Shown here: piece after piece, positions 7,810 through 15,825 of the stretch
Layout of the letters: every line of letters starts with the position of its first letter
Position numbering within the stretch: the stretch's first letter is position 1
Assembly (NCBI RefSeq): GCF_002210425.1
Contig: NZ_MWQK01000002.1
Location: 1 to 64,000 of the forward strand
Direction of reading: 5' to 3'
Length of the DNA stretch: 64,000 nt
From: Fibrobacter sp. UWB2
GTDB taxonomy: Bacteria > Fibrobacterota > Fibrobacteria > Fibrobacterales > Fibrobacteraceae
Notes under the pieces: model-generated
What the model saw: only the letters and a program-made list of their open reading frames with translations
Told to the model about the DNA's origin: nothing
The model's database searches: none
Program-made: the position numbers and the translations under genes

Positions 7810-8988
7810 ATGTTGAAGATTGATAATTTGCCTAAAAAGGTCCGTTTTAATCTCCGAAACAAGGAGATTTTCCCCAATACTATCTTGAGTCCGATGGATG
7901 GAGTGACTGATGCTCCGTTCAGGAGGCTTTGCCGGGTGCTTTCGGGCGACCGCATGGGACTTTTGGTGTCGGAGTTTGTTCCGACGGATGGCGATGCCGT
8001 GTTCAACCCGGATGGTCACAAACAATTGAAGTTTTTCCCGGAAGAGCGCCCGTTTGGTGTGCAGATTTTTGGGCGTTTCCCGGACCGTATGGCGGCGGCA
8101 GCCGGCAAGATTGCCGAGCGTTACCATCCGGAATTCATCGAAGTGAACGCTGGGTGTCCGGCGCCGAAGGTGGCGGGCAAGGGGAGCGGTTCTGGACTTT
8201 TGCGGGACTTGCCCCGTTTGCAAGAGATTCTGCATGACGTGAAGGCGGTTTTGGACGCAAAGACACCGGAGATTCCGCTTACGCTTAAGTGCCGTATTGG
8301 CTGGGACGATGATAGCATCAACGTGATGGAAACGCTCAAAATTGCCGAGGGCGAGGGCGTTGAAATGCTTACGGTTCATGGTCGCACGCGTTTGCAGGGC
8401 TATAACGGCCTCGCGAACTGGGACTGGATTGGCAAAGTCGCCGCAGCGGCGAAGATTCCCGTGATTGGCAATGGCGATGTGAATAGCGTCGAATGCGCAC
8501 GCGAACGCATCAATACTTATGGCGTTTCGGGCGTGAGCATTGGGCGCGGGGCGATGCATAACCCGTGGATTTTCGGGCAGATTGCAGATGCGTGGGAAGG
8601 TCGCGAAAAGCATGTGATTACCGCGCAAGAAGCGCTGGATGTGTTCCCGCTCTATTACAAGTTTAAGATTGAGGATGGGGCGACTGAAATGAATGCGATG
8701 GGTCGCATGAAGCAGCTTGCCGCGAGACTGTGCAAGGGGTTTGTGTTAGACGAGAAATATTGTCATCCTGGAGCCGAAGGCGATAGGATCCAAGAGAGCG
8801 ATAACGTCGCGATGTCGGTGCGGCAGGCGCTTTTGACGTGCCAATCGGCAGCAGAAATGCTCGAATGCGTTGAAAAACTCAAGGATGGGATTGCCCGTGA
8901 AATGGTCTTTGAGCCGGAACGCCTCGTGAACCTCAACGGCGCCAAAGAAACCGAACTAAAGTTTGGTGACCAGTTCAAAGGAAGATAA
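7810..8988 (+). CDS. dus: tRNA-dihydrouridine synthase (Dus family)
   Basis: 392 residues, longer than the usual 310-350. TIM-barrel FMN enzyme reducing uridine in tRNA D-loops. Visible family motifs: SPMDGVTDAPFRRL near the N-terminus (FMN binding), EVNAGCPAPKVAGKGSGSGL with the catalytic Cys, LKCRIGWDD, VHGRTRLQGYNG and GVSIGRGAMHNPWIF (FMN phosphate binding). At residues 318-329 the protein contains a translated copy of an interspersed hairpin repeat (8761-8796), in frame and codon-aligned. Divergent from the HU gene. No clear Shine-Dalgarno is visible. Confidence 0.9.
   Translation: MLKIDNLPKKVRFNLRNKEIFPNTILSPMDGVTDAPFRRLCRVLSGDRMGLLVSEFVPTDGDAVFNPDGHKQLKFFPEERPFGVQIFGRFPDRMAAAAGKIAERYHPEFIEVNAGCPAPKVAGKGSGSGLLRDLPRLQEILHDVKAVLDAKTPEIPLTLKCRIGWDDDSINVMETLKIAEGEGVEMLTVHGRTRLQGYNGLANWDWIGKVAAAAKIPVIGNGDVNSVECARERINTYGVSGVSIGRGAMHNPWIFGQIADAWEGREKHVITAQEALDVFPLYYKFKIEDGATEMNAMGRMKQLAARLCKGFVLDEKYCHPGAEGDRIQESDNVAMSVRQALLTCQSAAEMLECVEKLKDGIAREMVFEPERLVNLNGAKETELKFGDQFKGR
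8761..8796 (-). repeat. Interspersed hairpin repeat inserted in frame within dus
   Basis: Read on the minus strand it runs GGATCCTATCGCC then TTCGGCTCCAGGATGAC, with the AGGATGAC edge seen in the other dispersed repeats of this window. It is exactly 36 nt, starts on a codon boundary and encodes CHPGAEGDRIQE in dus. Confidence 0.8.
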
Positions 8989-9005
8989 TAGCTTAGGTAC
9001 GAGAG

Positions 9006-9058
9006 GGGGATGCCTGCTCGGTGGCAGGCATGACAGGATTCGTGGCGAGCATGACAAA
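9006..9058 (+). repeat. Interspersed hairpin repeat (ATGCCTGC variant) with a second GCATGACA edge
   Basis: Arms ATGCCTGC and GCAGGCAT around TCGGTG, edge GACA. Compared with the 7218 copy the stem carries a C-to-T change on the left matched by G-to-A on the right. A further GAGCATGACAAAG follows at about 9046-9058, as if a second copy had been partly deleted. Confidence 0.8.
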
Positions 9059-9072
9059 GTGCAATTTAGTAA

Positions 9073-9138
9073 GTACTCAAAAAAAATCTCAAAAATTTAC
9101 GTTAACCTATTGACTTTGAGTCAAAAATTGAGTACATT
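9073..9138 (+). promoter_or_regulatory. Promoter and operator-like repeats of the first TIGR02147 gene
   Basis: -35 TTGACT at 9110-9115, 17-nt spacer, -10 TACATT at 9133-9138, and the ATG only 6 nt further on. An inverted repeat TTGACT-n3-AGTCAA (9110-9124) covers the -35. A second, wider pair GTACTCAA (9073-9080) and TTGAGTAC (9128-9135) brackets the promoter. The arrangement fits an autoregulatory operator; that role is inferred. Confidence 0.65.
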
Positions 9139-9144
9139 TGGAGT

Positions 9145-9972
9145 ATGGACAAGTTTATTGACATATTCCAGTTTACTCATTTCCGCAAGTACTTGGATGA
9201 ATACCAGGCCGCTCGCGTGCAGACCGATCCTGAATTTACCAGGGCGGGAGCTTGCGCTTTACTTGGTCTCCCAAAGACTCGTAGTTACTACAACGATATT
9301 GTCAAAGGAAAAAAGCTTACTGGGCGCATGATTCCCAAGTTCGTGGAAGTTCTTGGACTCAACAAAAAAGAAGCCAAGTACTTTGAAACGATGGTGAATT
9401 TCGACCAAGCGAAAACGACAACGGAACGCAATGCGTTTTTTGATGAGCTCATCAAGCAGCATCCGGATCCGCACCACATCTTGAACGAAGATGCCTACGA
9501 GTATTACAACCACTGGTATAATAGCGTGTTGTTTACGGCGTTAGATGTGATGGATGTTTCGGATGATCTTGAGCCGATTCAAAAGCGCATTTTCCCGAAG
9601 GTCTCCGTGGGGACTTTGAAGCGTTCGCTCGAATTGCTGGAACGCATTGGCTTTGTACGCAAGAACGAAGACGGCTTCTGGAAAAGCTCGCGCGATTCGG
9701 TGAGCAGTGGGGCTTACAACAATAACGACTTGGTGCGTCAATACCAGTTGCAGTGTTTTGAGCTTTCGAAGCAGGCGTTGCTTGCCGATGATGACAATCC
9801 GTCGGACATGGGAACGTTTACGTTCAGCGTTTCGGACGATGCGTATAAAGAAATTGCCTTGGAAATTCAGAACCTGAAAGCCAAGGTGCGCAAGATTATT
9901 ACGCAAGACAAGAAAGAGGCGACTGGGGTACACCAGTTGAATATTCACTTGTTCACGAATTTAAAAAAATAA
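9145..9972 (+). CDS. TIGR02147 family protein (putative transcriptional regulator)
   Basis: 275 residues. Member of the Fibrobacter-expanded TIGR02147 family (DUF4423-type C-terminal part). N-terminal 80 residues contain FTHFRKYLDEYQAARVQTDP and an HTH-like stretch where helix pairs surround LGLPKTRSYYNDIVKGKKLT, followed by the conserved KFVEVLGLNKKEAKYFETMV. The C-terminal 190 residues are mainly helical. A closely similar paralogue lies at 23962-24801 and a more distant one at 63621. The gene is followed after 18 nt by a lipoprotein gene. The mRNA is probably leaderless (TACATT 6 nt before ATG; the GGAG next to ATG is too close to act as ribosome site). DNA binding is inferred from the HTH-like region. 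Confidence 0.85.
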   Translation: MDKFIDIFQFTHFRKYLDEYQAARVQTDPEFTRAGACALLGLPKTRSYYNDIVKGKKLTGRMIPKFVEVLGLNKKEAKYFETMVNFDQAKTTTERNAFFDELIKQHPDPHHILNEDAYEYYNHWYNSVLFTALDVMDVSDDLEPIQKRIFPKVSVGTLKRSLELLERIGFVRKNEDGFWKSSRDSVSSGAYNNNDLVRQYQLQCFELSKQALLADDDNPSDMGTFTFSVSDDAYKEIALEIQNLKAKVRKIITQDKKEATGVHQLNIHLFTNLKK

Positions 9973-9990
9973 AAACGAGGAGGAATAACT

Positions 9991-10944
9991 ATGATTACAA
10001 ATAAAATTACAAAGTTGGGCGCTGCGCTTGCAATGCTTGGCCTTGGATTGCTTGCCGCTTGTGGTGAGAACAATGTGGCATCGTCGTACAGCGAAACGCA
10101 GACGGGAAAGCCCGTGATTCGGTCGGGAATGCCTATTGCCGAACTGGATACGACTTATATCCGCAAGATTATTGACGAAGGCGGAGATGGTTGCCATGTG
10201 CTTGCCAAGAGTGCTGTTGATGTAGAATCGGATGACGTGACTGAGATTGATAGTGCTGTTACGGAAACGACTATTGTTATGGCCCGTATTACTTGCAAAA
10301 GCTATAATGATATTCATCTATTTATAAAAACAAGAGCGCAAGTGGTCGATGATGCTGGGGCTCCTGTTGTGGGGGCGATTGTTTATGAAAAAGATTGTTC
10401 CTTTGATGATAAAAGTTGCCAGCATGTTACGGATAAGGATGGATACTTTTATATAGATAGTGTAAACTTCCAGACCTATTATCAAAATGAAACGAAGAAC
10501 CCCAAATATGCTTATGTCCCCAGATATCACGAAATTCAGTTGCGTGCGCTTTCTGCGGATTCCAACTTCGGTGCGTTGGTCAGTTTGAATTTTGCTGCAG
10601 CCACTGTTGAATCTGTTGATGATATAGCTGTTGCGGATTTGGGAAAAATAGTTGTAGAACCTGTGTACTCGGCAAAAGTGTATTTGGACTCCCTTTTTGC
10701 GACTGTCGATGAAAATACTCCGGAAAGCGATAAGCCCTATATTGAAGAATGGAATGAGGCGATGACGAAAGGCCTTAGAGAAACGGGGATTTGTGCGAGT
10801 GGATATTTCCCCTGTTATAAGGCTTACGAAGAAGATTACAAAAACGGGTATGTGGTTTTGTTTGGCTTGCCAGAAGGAACTTATAAACTTGGTGTAAGTC
10901 ATGTTTGGGGTCCCCTCCCACAGTTGGTGGTGACAAAGCCGTAG
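9991..10944 (+). CDS. Lipoprotein paired with a TIGR02147 gene
   Basis: 317 residues. Signal peptide with lipobox LLAAC (Cys24) followed by ENNVASSYSETQTG; the other TIGR02147-linked lipoprotein in this window has ENHAGVLTETESG at the same place. Residues 105-150 (QVVDDAGAPVVGAIVYEKDC) look like a carboxypeptidase-regulatory/Ig-like beta sandwich. Several Cys residues may form disulfides. Strong GAGGAGGA ribosome site, 18 nt after the TIGR02147 stop, then a terminator: a two-gene operon. The middle part is noticeably AT-richer than neighbouring genes. Function unknown; probably cell-surface exposed. Confidence 0.75.
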   Translation: MITNKITKLGAALAMLGLGLLAACGENNVASSYSETQTGKPVIRSGMPIAELDTTYIRKIIDEGGDGCHVLAKSAVDVESDDVTEIDSAVTETTIVMARITCKSYNDIHLFIKTRAQVVDDAGAPVVGAIVYEKDCSFDDKSCQHVTDKDGYFYIDSVNFQTYYQNETKNPKYAYVPRYHEIQLRALSADSNFGALVSLNFAAATVESVDDIAVADLGKIVVEPVYSAKVYLDSLFATVDENTPESDKPYIEEWNEAMTKGLRETGICASGYFPCYKAYEEDYKNGYVVLFGLPEGTYKLGVSHVWGPLPQLVVTKP

Positions 10945-10979
10945 TCAGATTATAAATAATACGTTAGAGGAGGAAAAGG

Positions 10980-11014
10980 TTTCAGCGGCTCTTCGGGGTC
11001 GCTGAAATTTTTTT
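10980..11014 (+). terminator. Rho-independent terminator after the lipoprotein
   Basis: TTTCAGCG (10980-10987) pairs with CGCTGAAA (11000-11007), followed by TTTTTTT. A GAGGAGG sequence at 10967-10973 precedes it but no reading frame uses it. Confidence 0.9.
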
Positions 11015-11059
11015 ACACAAAAATCCAATTAGAATTGTTAAATAAATCACTCTTTTTTT

Positions 11060-11088
11060 TTGCAAATGTTCAAAAAATATTCTATATA
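11060..11088 (+). promoter_or_regulatory. Promoter of the HD-GYP gene, giving a leaderless mRNA
   Basis: TTGCAA (11060-11065), exactly 17 nt, TATATA (11083-11088), then 6 nt to the GTG at 11095. This supports GTG 11095 as the true start, because the expected transcription start coincides with it and the in-frame TTG at 11035 lies upstream of the promoter. Confidence 0.7.
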
Positions 11089-11094
11089 CAGGAT

Positions 11095-12981
11095 GTGAAA
11101 ACTTTTGTTTCTGCCCATAAGCTCGTTCAGATTATTATCCTGATTGTCATTGGTATAGTCATCAACCGACTGCTTGCCGATTTAGCCATTCATTTTGAAT
11201 TGCCGCTGTACCTGGATAGCGTGGGTACGATTGTCGTGGCGGTGATTGGCGGGTTTAGCCCTGGCGCGATTGTCGGGTTCTTGACGAACTTCATTGGCGG
11301 TTTTGTTGATTCTTCGACGTTCTACTACGGCACGATTAATGTGATGATTGCTGTGTGCGCGGGGATTGCGGCAAGGCGTGGTGCGTTCCATAAGATTACA
11401 CGTTTGCCGATGCTGCTTGGAATGTTGATGATTTTGAGCATCCCGTGCTCGGTGCTTTCGTACTTCCTGTTTGACTTTAAGATTGCCGAAAATGTGGTGA
11501 CGCCGATTGCAACGGCGCTTCATGAAAGCGGCCTGCCTGTTCTCTTGTCTCAGATTTTGGCGGACTTCTGCACGGAAATTCCGGATAAGTCCATTTCGAT
11601 TATTGTGGCTTATGTGCTGATTCGCTTGACGCCGCGCTGGTTTGTCAAGGCGTTTGATTCTGTTTCGGGCCGCTCGCACGAAGACCATTACCGTTCCAAG
11701 AACGAAATCCATACGCTTAAGGCCCAGGTGACGGCGCTCTTGTTCGTGTCGAGCTTTGCACTTGCGGTGGTTGCTACGGCGGTCGCTTACAAGACGTATT
11801 CCGAAGCGGAAATCCATGAGACAACGCTTTTGGCGGAATCGGTGAACAGGCTTGTGTCGGACGCTATCCAGAATGCGGATTCGGCGACGCTTCACGAGTA
11901 CATTCATGACCTCAAGGGTAAGCATCCGCGCATTTTGACGATTACGCCGGGCATGCATGAGACGGGCAAGTGGGATGTCTCGATTGTCTGTACTGAGGCC
12001 CCGAATCCGGTCTGTACCAAGTTCAGTCTCGCTGCGATTCGCATTAGCGTGGTGCTGTTCTGCACGAAGATTTTCTCGACGCTGTTTGGACTTTTGCTCG
12101 CAATCGTGTTTACGGCTATCTTGATTGCTAACCGCAGAGTGGTTTACCCGATTCACGAAATGACGCTTGAAATGGACCATTTTGCCTACGATAGTAGCGT
12201 TGGGCGGCGGACGTCGATTGAGCAAATCAAGGGCCTTGAAGTGGTGACGGGCAATGAAATTGAGAATCTGCATTCGGCGATTATCAAGGCGGTCGAAGAA
12301 ATTGATTTGTACATCAACAAGTCCGAGTATCAGGCGGCCTCGATTGCGGCTCTCCAGACGAACATCATTACGGTGCTTGGCGATATGGTGGAAAACCGCG
12401 ACGAGACGACGGGTGGACATGTGCGCCGTACGGCGGCTTATGCCGAACTCATTGCTCGAGAATTGAAGGATCGCGGCAAGGAACCCGAAATTGACGATGC
12501 GTTTGTTTCGACGATTGCGGTGGCGGCTCCGCTCCACGATATCGGCAAGATTAACATTTCTGACGTGATTTTGAATAAGCCGGGCAAGCTGACGGACGAA
12601 GAATTTGCTGAAATGAAAAAGCACACGGTCTATGGCCGCGATATGCTCGTGCGTGCATCTAAGAACCTGGGCGAGACGGCTTACCTCAAGATGGCAAAGG
12701 AAATTGCCTATAGCCACCACGAATGGTGGGATGGCTCGCGAGGCTATCCGGAACGCTTGAAAGGAAAGGATATTCCGCTTTCGGCACGCATTATGGCGGT
12801 TGCGGATGTGTATGACGCGCTTGTTTCGGAACGTCCGTACAAGAAGGCTTTCTCGGTGGACGAGGCTGTCCGCATTATTACCGAGGAAAGTGGTACGCAC
12901 TTTGACCCGGAAGTGGTCGATGCTTTCGTGAAAAACCGCGAAACCGTCGAACAAATCATGAAAACCAAGTTCGAAGATTGA
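11095..12981 (+). CDS. Membrane-bound HD-GYP domain protein (putative c-di-GMP phosphodiesterase)
   Basis: 628 residues from GTG 11095. Residues 1-175 form five to six membrane helices resembling an ECF-transporter S-component/MASE-like sensor (LDSVGTIVVAVIGGFSPGAI). A further helix near 215, an extracytoplasmic region, and a helix near 330 follow, then a HAMP-like/coiled segment and the HD-GYP domain (about 440-620): APLHDIGKI, NKPGKLTDEEFAEMKKH, YSHHEWWDGSRGYPERLKG with the GYP motif, and MAVADVYDAL. HD-GYP proteins hydrolyse c-di-GMP to GMP. The membrane part may sense a small ligand. Monocistronic; the sequence after it holds a hairpin repeat and a terminator. Confidence 0.85.
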   Translation: MKTFVSAHKLVQIIILIVIGIVINRLLADLAIHFELPLYLDSVGTIVVAVIGGFSPGAIVGFLTNFIGGFVDSSTFYYGTINVMIAVCAGIAARRGAFHKITRLPMLLGMLMILSIPCSVLSYFLFDFKIAENVVTPIATALHESGLPVLLSQILADFCTEIPDKSISIIVAYVLIRLTPRWFVKAFDSVSGRSHEDHYRSKNEIHTLKAQVTALLFVSSFALAVVATAVAYKTYSEAEIHETTLLAESVNRLVSDAIQNADSATLHEYIHDLKGKHPRILTITPGMHETGKWDVSIVCTEAPNPVCTKFSLAAIRISVVLFCTKIFSTLFGLLLAIVFTAILIANRRVVYPIHEMTLEMDHFAYDSSVGRRTSIEQIKGLEVVTGNEIENLHSAIIKAVEEIDLYINKSEYQAASIAALQTNIITVLGDMVENRDETTGGHVRRTAAYAELIARELKDRGKEPEIDDAFVSTIAVAAPLHDIGKINISDVILNKPGKLTDEEFAEMKKHTVYGRDMLVRASKNLGETAYLKMAKEIAYSHHEWWDGSRGYPERLKGKDIPLSARIMAVADVYDALVSERPYKKAFSVDEAVRIITEESGTHFDPEVVDAFVKNRETVEQIMKTKFED

Positions 12982-12987
12982 AATCTT

Positions 12988-13014
12988 GGATCCCTCGACT
13001 TCGCTCGGGATGAC
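12988..13014 (+). repeat. Interspersed hairpin repeat (GATCCC...GGGATGAC type)
   Basis: GATCCC (12989-12994) and GGGATGAC at the end (13007-13014) enclose CTTCG. It has the same right-hand GATGAC edge as the other repeats and lies immediately after a stop codon. Confidence 0.7.
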
Positions 13015-13052
13015 GTATTTTAGTATTTGTTACAATCCCTGTAAAACCTTGT

Positions 13053-13082
13053 AAAAGCGATTGGTTACAAATCGCTTTTTTG
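13053..13082 (+). terminator. Rho-independent terminator
   Basis: AAGCGATT (13055-13062) pairs with AATCGCTT (13070-13077), followed by a T run. It ends the HD-GYP transcript before the aminotransferase promoter. Confidence 0.85.
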
Positions 13083-13096
13083 ATGTCCTTTTAATC

Positions 13097-13125
13097 TTGC
13101 GGGGGGCTTGCAATTTTTCTAAATT
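13097..13125 (+). promoter_or_regulatory. Promoter of the aminotransferase-citrate synthase operon
   Basis: TTGCGG (13097-13102), 17-nt spacer, TAAATT (13120-13125). Predicted start near 13132, leaving a leader of about 27 nt with GGACATTGAG before the ATG. Confidence 0.6.
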
Positions 13126-13158
13126 GCCCCGCGGAAATTTCAAAACAGGACATTGAGA

Positions 13159-14454
13159 ATGAACTACAATCCTCTCGCTCAAGCTTTGAATGCAGAACTC
13201 TCCGCTAACGGTTGCTGCATTCTTGACATGCTCTCTGAACAGGGCAAGGCCATTTTCTTCCCGCGCAAGGGTATTCTTGGCCAGGGTGCCGAAGCCAAGG
13301 GCTCCGACATCAATGCGACAATCGGTACAGCTCTCGAAGATGACGGCTCTCCGCTCGTTTTGGATTGCGTTCTCAAGTCTCTGAACCTCCCGAAACAGTC
13401 CTTCCTCTATGCTCCGAGCTTCGGTAATCCGGACCTCCGCAAGGAATGGAAGGCCCAGGTTGTGAAGAAGAACCCGACGCTTGCATCCAAGAACTTCAGC
13501 AACCCGGTCGTGACGGCTGCTTTGACGCATGCCATCAGCTGCGCCGGTTACATGTTCCTCGACAAGGACGACGAAGTCATCATCCCGGACCTCTACTGGG
13601 ACAACTACGAACTCGTGTTCGAAAACGCCCGTGGCGCAAAGATCAAGACTTTTAACACCTTCAAGAACGGTGGCTTTGACACGGAAGCTTTGAAGGCTGC
13701 CCTTGCTGCAAGCAAGTCCGACAAGAAGGTCGTTCTCCTCAACTTCCCGAACAACCCGACGGGTTACACCGCAACCGAAAAGGAAGCTGTCGAAATCGCA
13801 AAGATCCTCACGGAATGCGCTGCTGCCGGTAACAAGGTTGTCGCACTCCTCGACGACGCTTACTTTGGTCTCGTCTACGAAGAAGGCGTGACAAAGGAAT
13901 CCCTCTTCGTGAAGCTCGTGGACGCTCACGAAAACCTCCTCGCTGTGAAGCTCGACGGCCCGACCAAGGAAGACTACGTTTGGGGCTTCCGCGTTGGCTT
14001 TATGTCCTTCGGTTTCAAGGGTGCTACCGAAGCTCAGCTCAAGGCTCTCGAAGACAAGGCTGCCGGTACGGTCCGTGGAAACATCTCTAATGCTCCGTCC
14101 ATCAGCCAGAAGATTTTGCTCGCTGCTTACCAGAGCGCCGAATACGCTCAGCAGAAGGCTGAAAAGTATGCAACGCTCAAGAAGCGTTACGACATCATCA
14201 AGGAAGTTCTCGCTTCTCATCCGGAATACAAGGACGCCTTTGAACCGATGCCGTGCAACAGCGGTTACTTTATGTGCATCAAGCCGAAGGGCGTTGACGC
14301 CGAAGAACTCCGCCAGAAGCTCATCAAGGATTACAGCACGGGTACGATTATGCTCTCGGGCCTTATCCGCGTTGCATTCAGCGCAGTTCCGACCGATAAG
14401 CTCGGCAAGCTCTTCGAAAATATCTATAATTGCGTTGTAGCGATGAAAGCCTAA
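13159..14454 (+). CDS. PLP-dependent aminotransferase, class I/II
   Basis: 431 residues from ATG 13159 (GGACATTGAGA before it). Fold-type I aminotransferase: NFPNNPTGYTATEKEA (the conserved N-P-T-G), LDDAYFGLVYEEG (Asp that contacts the pyridine N and Tyr) and KLDGPTKEDYVWGFRVGF containing the PLP-binding Lys region, followed by the Arg motif near the C-terminus (LSGLIRVAFSAVPTDK). This subgroup is annotated in many anaerobes only as aminotransferase class I/II; the substrate is probably an amino acid such as aspartate but not shown. Co-transcribed with citrate synthase 31 nt downstream. Codon use is strongly biased (CTC, AAG, GGT), indicating high expression. Confidence 0.85.
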   Translation: MNYNPLAQALNAELSANGCCILDMLSEQGKAIFFPRKGILGQGAEAKGSDINATIGTALEDDGSPLVLDCVLKSLNLPKQSFLYAPSFGNPDLRKEWKAQVVKKNPTLASKNFSNPVVTAALTHAISCAGYMFLDKDDEVIIPDLYWDNYELVFENARGAKIKTFNTFKNGGFDTEALKAALAASKSDKKVVLLNFPNNPTGYTATEKEAVEIAKILTECAAAGNKVVALLDDAYFGLVYEEGVTKESLFVKLVDAHENLLAVKLDGPTKEDYVWGFRVGFMSFGFKGATEAQLKALEDKAAGTVRGNISNAPSISQKILLAAYQSAEYAQQKAEKYATLKKRYDIIKEVLASHPEYKDAFEPMPCNSGYFMCIKPKGVDAEELRQKLIKDYSTGTIMLSGLIRVAFSAVPTDKLGKLFENIYNCVVAMKA

Positions 14455-14485
14455 CTGCGGCGATGCCGCGCAAAACGGAGGATTT

Positions 14486-15775
14486 ATGTCCGATACAGCA
14501 ATACTGAATTACGACGGAAAGAAGTACGAACTTCCCGTTGTAACTGGTACTGAAAACGAACATGGTCTTGATGTAAGCAAACTCCGCAAGGATACTGGAT
14601 TGGTCACGCTGGACTATGGTTACCTCAATACCGGTAGTACCAAGAGTGCCATCACATACGTCAATGGCGAAAAGGGAATTTTGCGCTATCGCGGTTATTC
14701 CATCGAGGATCTCGCTGAAAAGGCAACATTCCCGGAAACCGCATGGCTCTTGATTTACGGTGAACTCCCGAATCAGGAACAGTTGAGCCATTTCCGCACG
14801 CTCTTGACCGAAAATGCCTTGTTGCACGAGAACTTGCTGCACTTCTTCCGCGAAATGCCGCCGGGAGCCCACCCGATGGGTATTCTCTCGTCCGTGGTGA
14901 ACGCTGTTGGCCTTTTCACGCCGCGCTTTTACGACGACGAAAACATCGCAAGTGCATTTGAACTCACGACCGCTGGTCTCATTTCCAAGATTCGCACGAT
15001 TGCCGCGTTTGCCTACAAGGCAAGTATCGGTGAACCGTTCGTGTACCCGGAAGCGGAACGCAGCTACTGCAGTAACTTCCTCAACATGATGTTCAGCAGT
15101 AAGGCTCGCCCGTACCACCCGGATCCGATCATGGAAAAGGCGCTCAACACGCTCCTCATTGTCCATGCGGACCACGAACAGAATTGCTCCACTTCTACCG
15201 TTCGCATGGTGGGCAGCTCTCAGGCTAACCTTTACGCAAGTATCTGCGCCGGCATTTGCGCCTTGTGGGGTCCGCTCCATGGTGGTGCGAACCAGGCCGT
15301 GCTCGAAACGCTCCTCCGCATTCAGCAGAGCGGCATGACGATTGAACAGGTGATGGCGAAGGCCAAGGACAAGAACGATCCGTTCCGTCTTTCTGGCTTT
15401 GGTCACCGCGTCTATAAGAGCTATGACCCGCGCGCAAAAGTCTTGAAGAAGCTCATGTACCAGGTGTTCGAACGCGAACATGTGCACGATCCGCTTTTGG
15501 ATGTGGCTATCAAGCTCGAAGAAGCCGCCCTCAAGGACGATTACTTTGTCGAACGTAAGCTGTACCCGAATGTGGACTTCTACTCTGGCATTCTCTACCG
15601 CGCTATGGGCATTCCGACGAACATGCTTACGGTGATGTTCGCGATTGGCCGCTTGCCGGGCTGGATTGCCCACTGGAAGGAAATGCACGACGATCCGCAG
15701 AGCAAGATTAACCGTCCGCGTCAGATTTACACTGGCAAGACGGAACGCGCTTGGATTGATCGCGACAAACGATAA
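14486..15775 (+). CDS. gltA: Citrate synthase
   Basis: 429 residues, the length of hexameric type II (GltA) citrate synthases. Condenses oxaloacetate and acetyl-CoA to citrate. The catalytic triad is visible: His in WGPLHGGANQAVLETL, His in SGFGHRVYKSYDPRA, and Asp in LYPNVDFYSGILYRAMG. The N-terminal small beta domain (LDYGYLNTGSTKSAITYVNG) and GILRYRGYSIEDLAEKA are typical. ACGGAGGA precedes the ATG. In an organism making succinate by the reductive route this enzyme would supply 2-oxoglutarate for glutamate; its pairing with an aminotransferase fits amino-acid synthesis. Confidence 0.95.
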   Translation: MSDTAILNYDGKKYELPVVTGTENEHGLDVSKLRKDTGLVTLDYGYLNTGSTKSAITYVNGEKGILRYRGYSIEDLAEKATFPETAWLLIYGELPNQEQLSHFRTLLTENALLHENLLHFFREMPPGAHPMGILSSVVNAVGLFTPRFYDDENIASAFELTTAGLISKIRTIAAFAYKASIGEPFVYPEAERSYCSNFLNMMFSSKARPYHPDPIMEKALNTLLIVHADHEQNCSTSTVRMVGSSQANLYASICAGICALWGPLHGGANQAVLETLLRIQQSGMTIEQVMAKAKDKNDPFRLSGFGHRVYKSYDPRAKVLKKLMYQVFEREHVHDPLLDVAIKLEEAALKDDYFVERKLYPNVDFYSGILYRAMGIPTNMLTVMFAIGRLPGWIAHWKEMHDDPQSKINRPRQIYTGKTERAWIDRDKR

Positions 15776-15786
15776 GCGATAATTTG

Positions 15787-15820
15787 AAAAAAGGCTCTCG
15801 GGATTGACCGAGAGCCTTTT
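15787..15820. terminator. Bidirectional terminator between gltA and the FIST/GGDEF/HD-GYP gene
   Basis: AAAAGGCTCTCGG and CCGAGAGCCTTTT pair around GATTGA. It has T runs on both strands and lies between converging genes. Confidence 0.9.
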
Positions 15821-15825
15821 GCTAT

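Noticed and set aside
10967-10973. Strong GAGGAGG ribosome site after the lipoprotein gene
   Set aside because: No start codon or frame follows before the terminator at 10980; perhaps a relic of a lost downstream gene, but nothing else supports this.
11035-11094. Upstream TTG start for the HD-GYP gene
   Set aside because: A well-spaced promoter (11060-11088) lies inside this segment, placing the transcription start at the GTG 11095; the extra 20 residues would not be transcribed.
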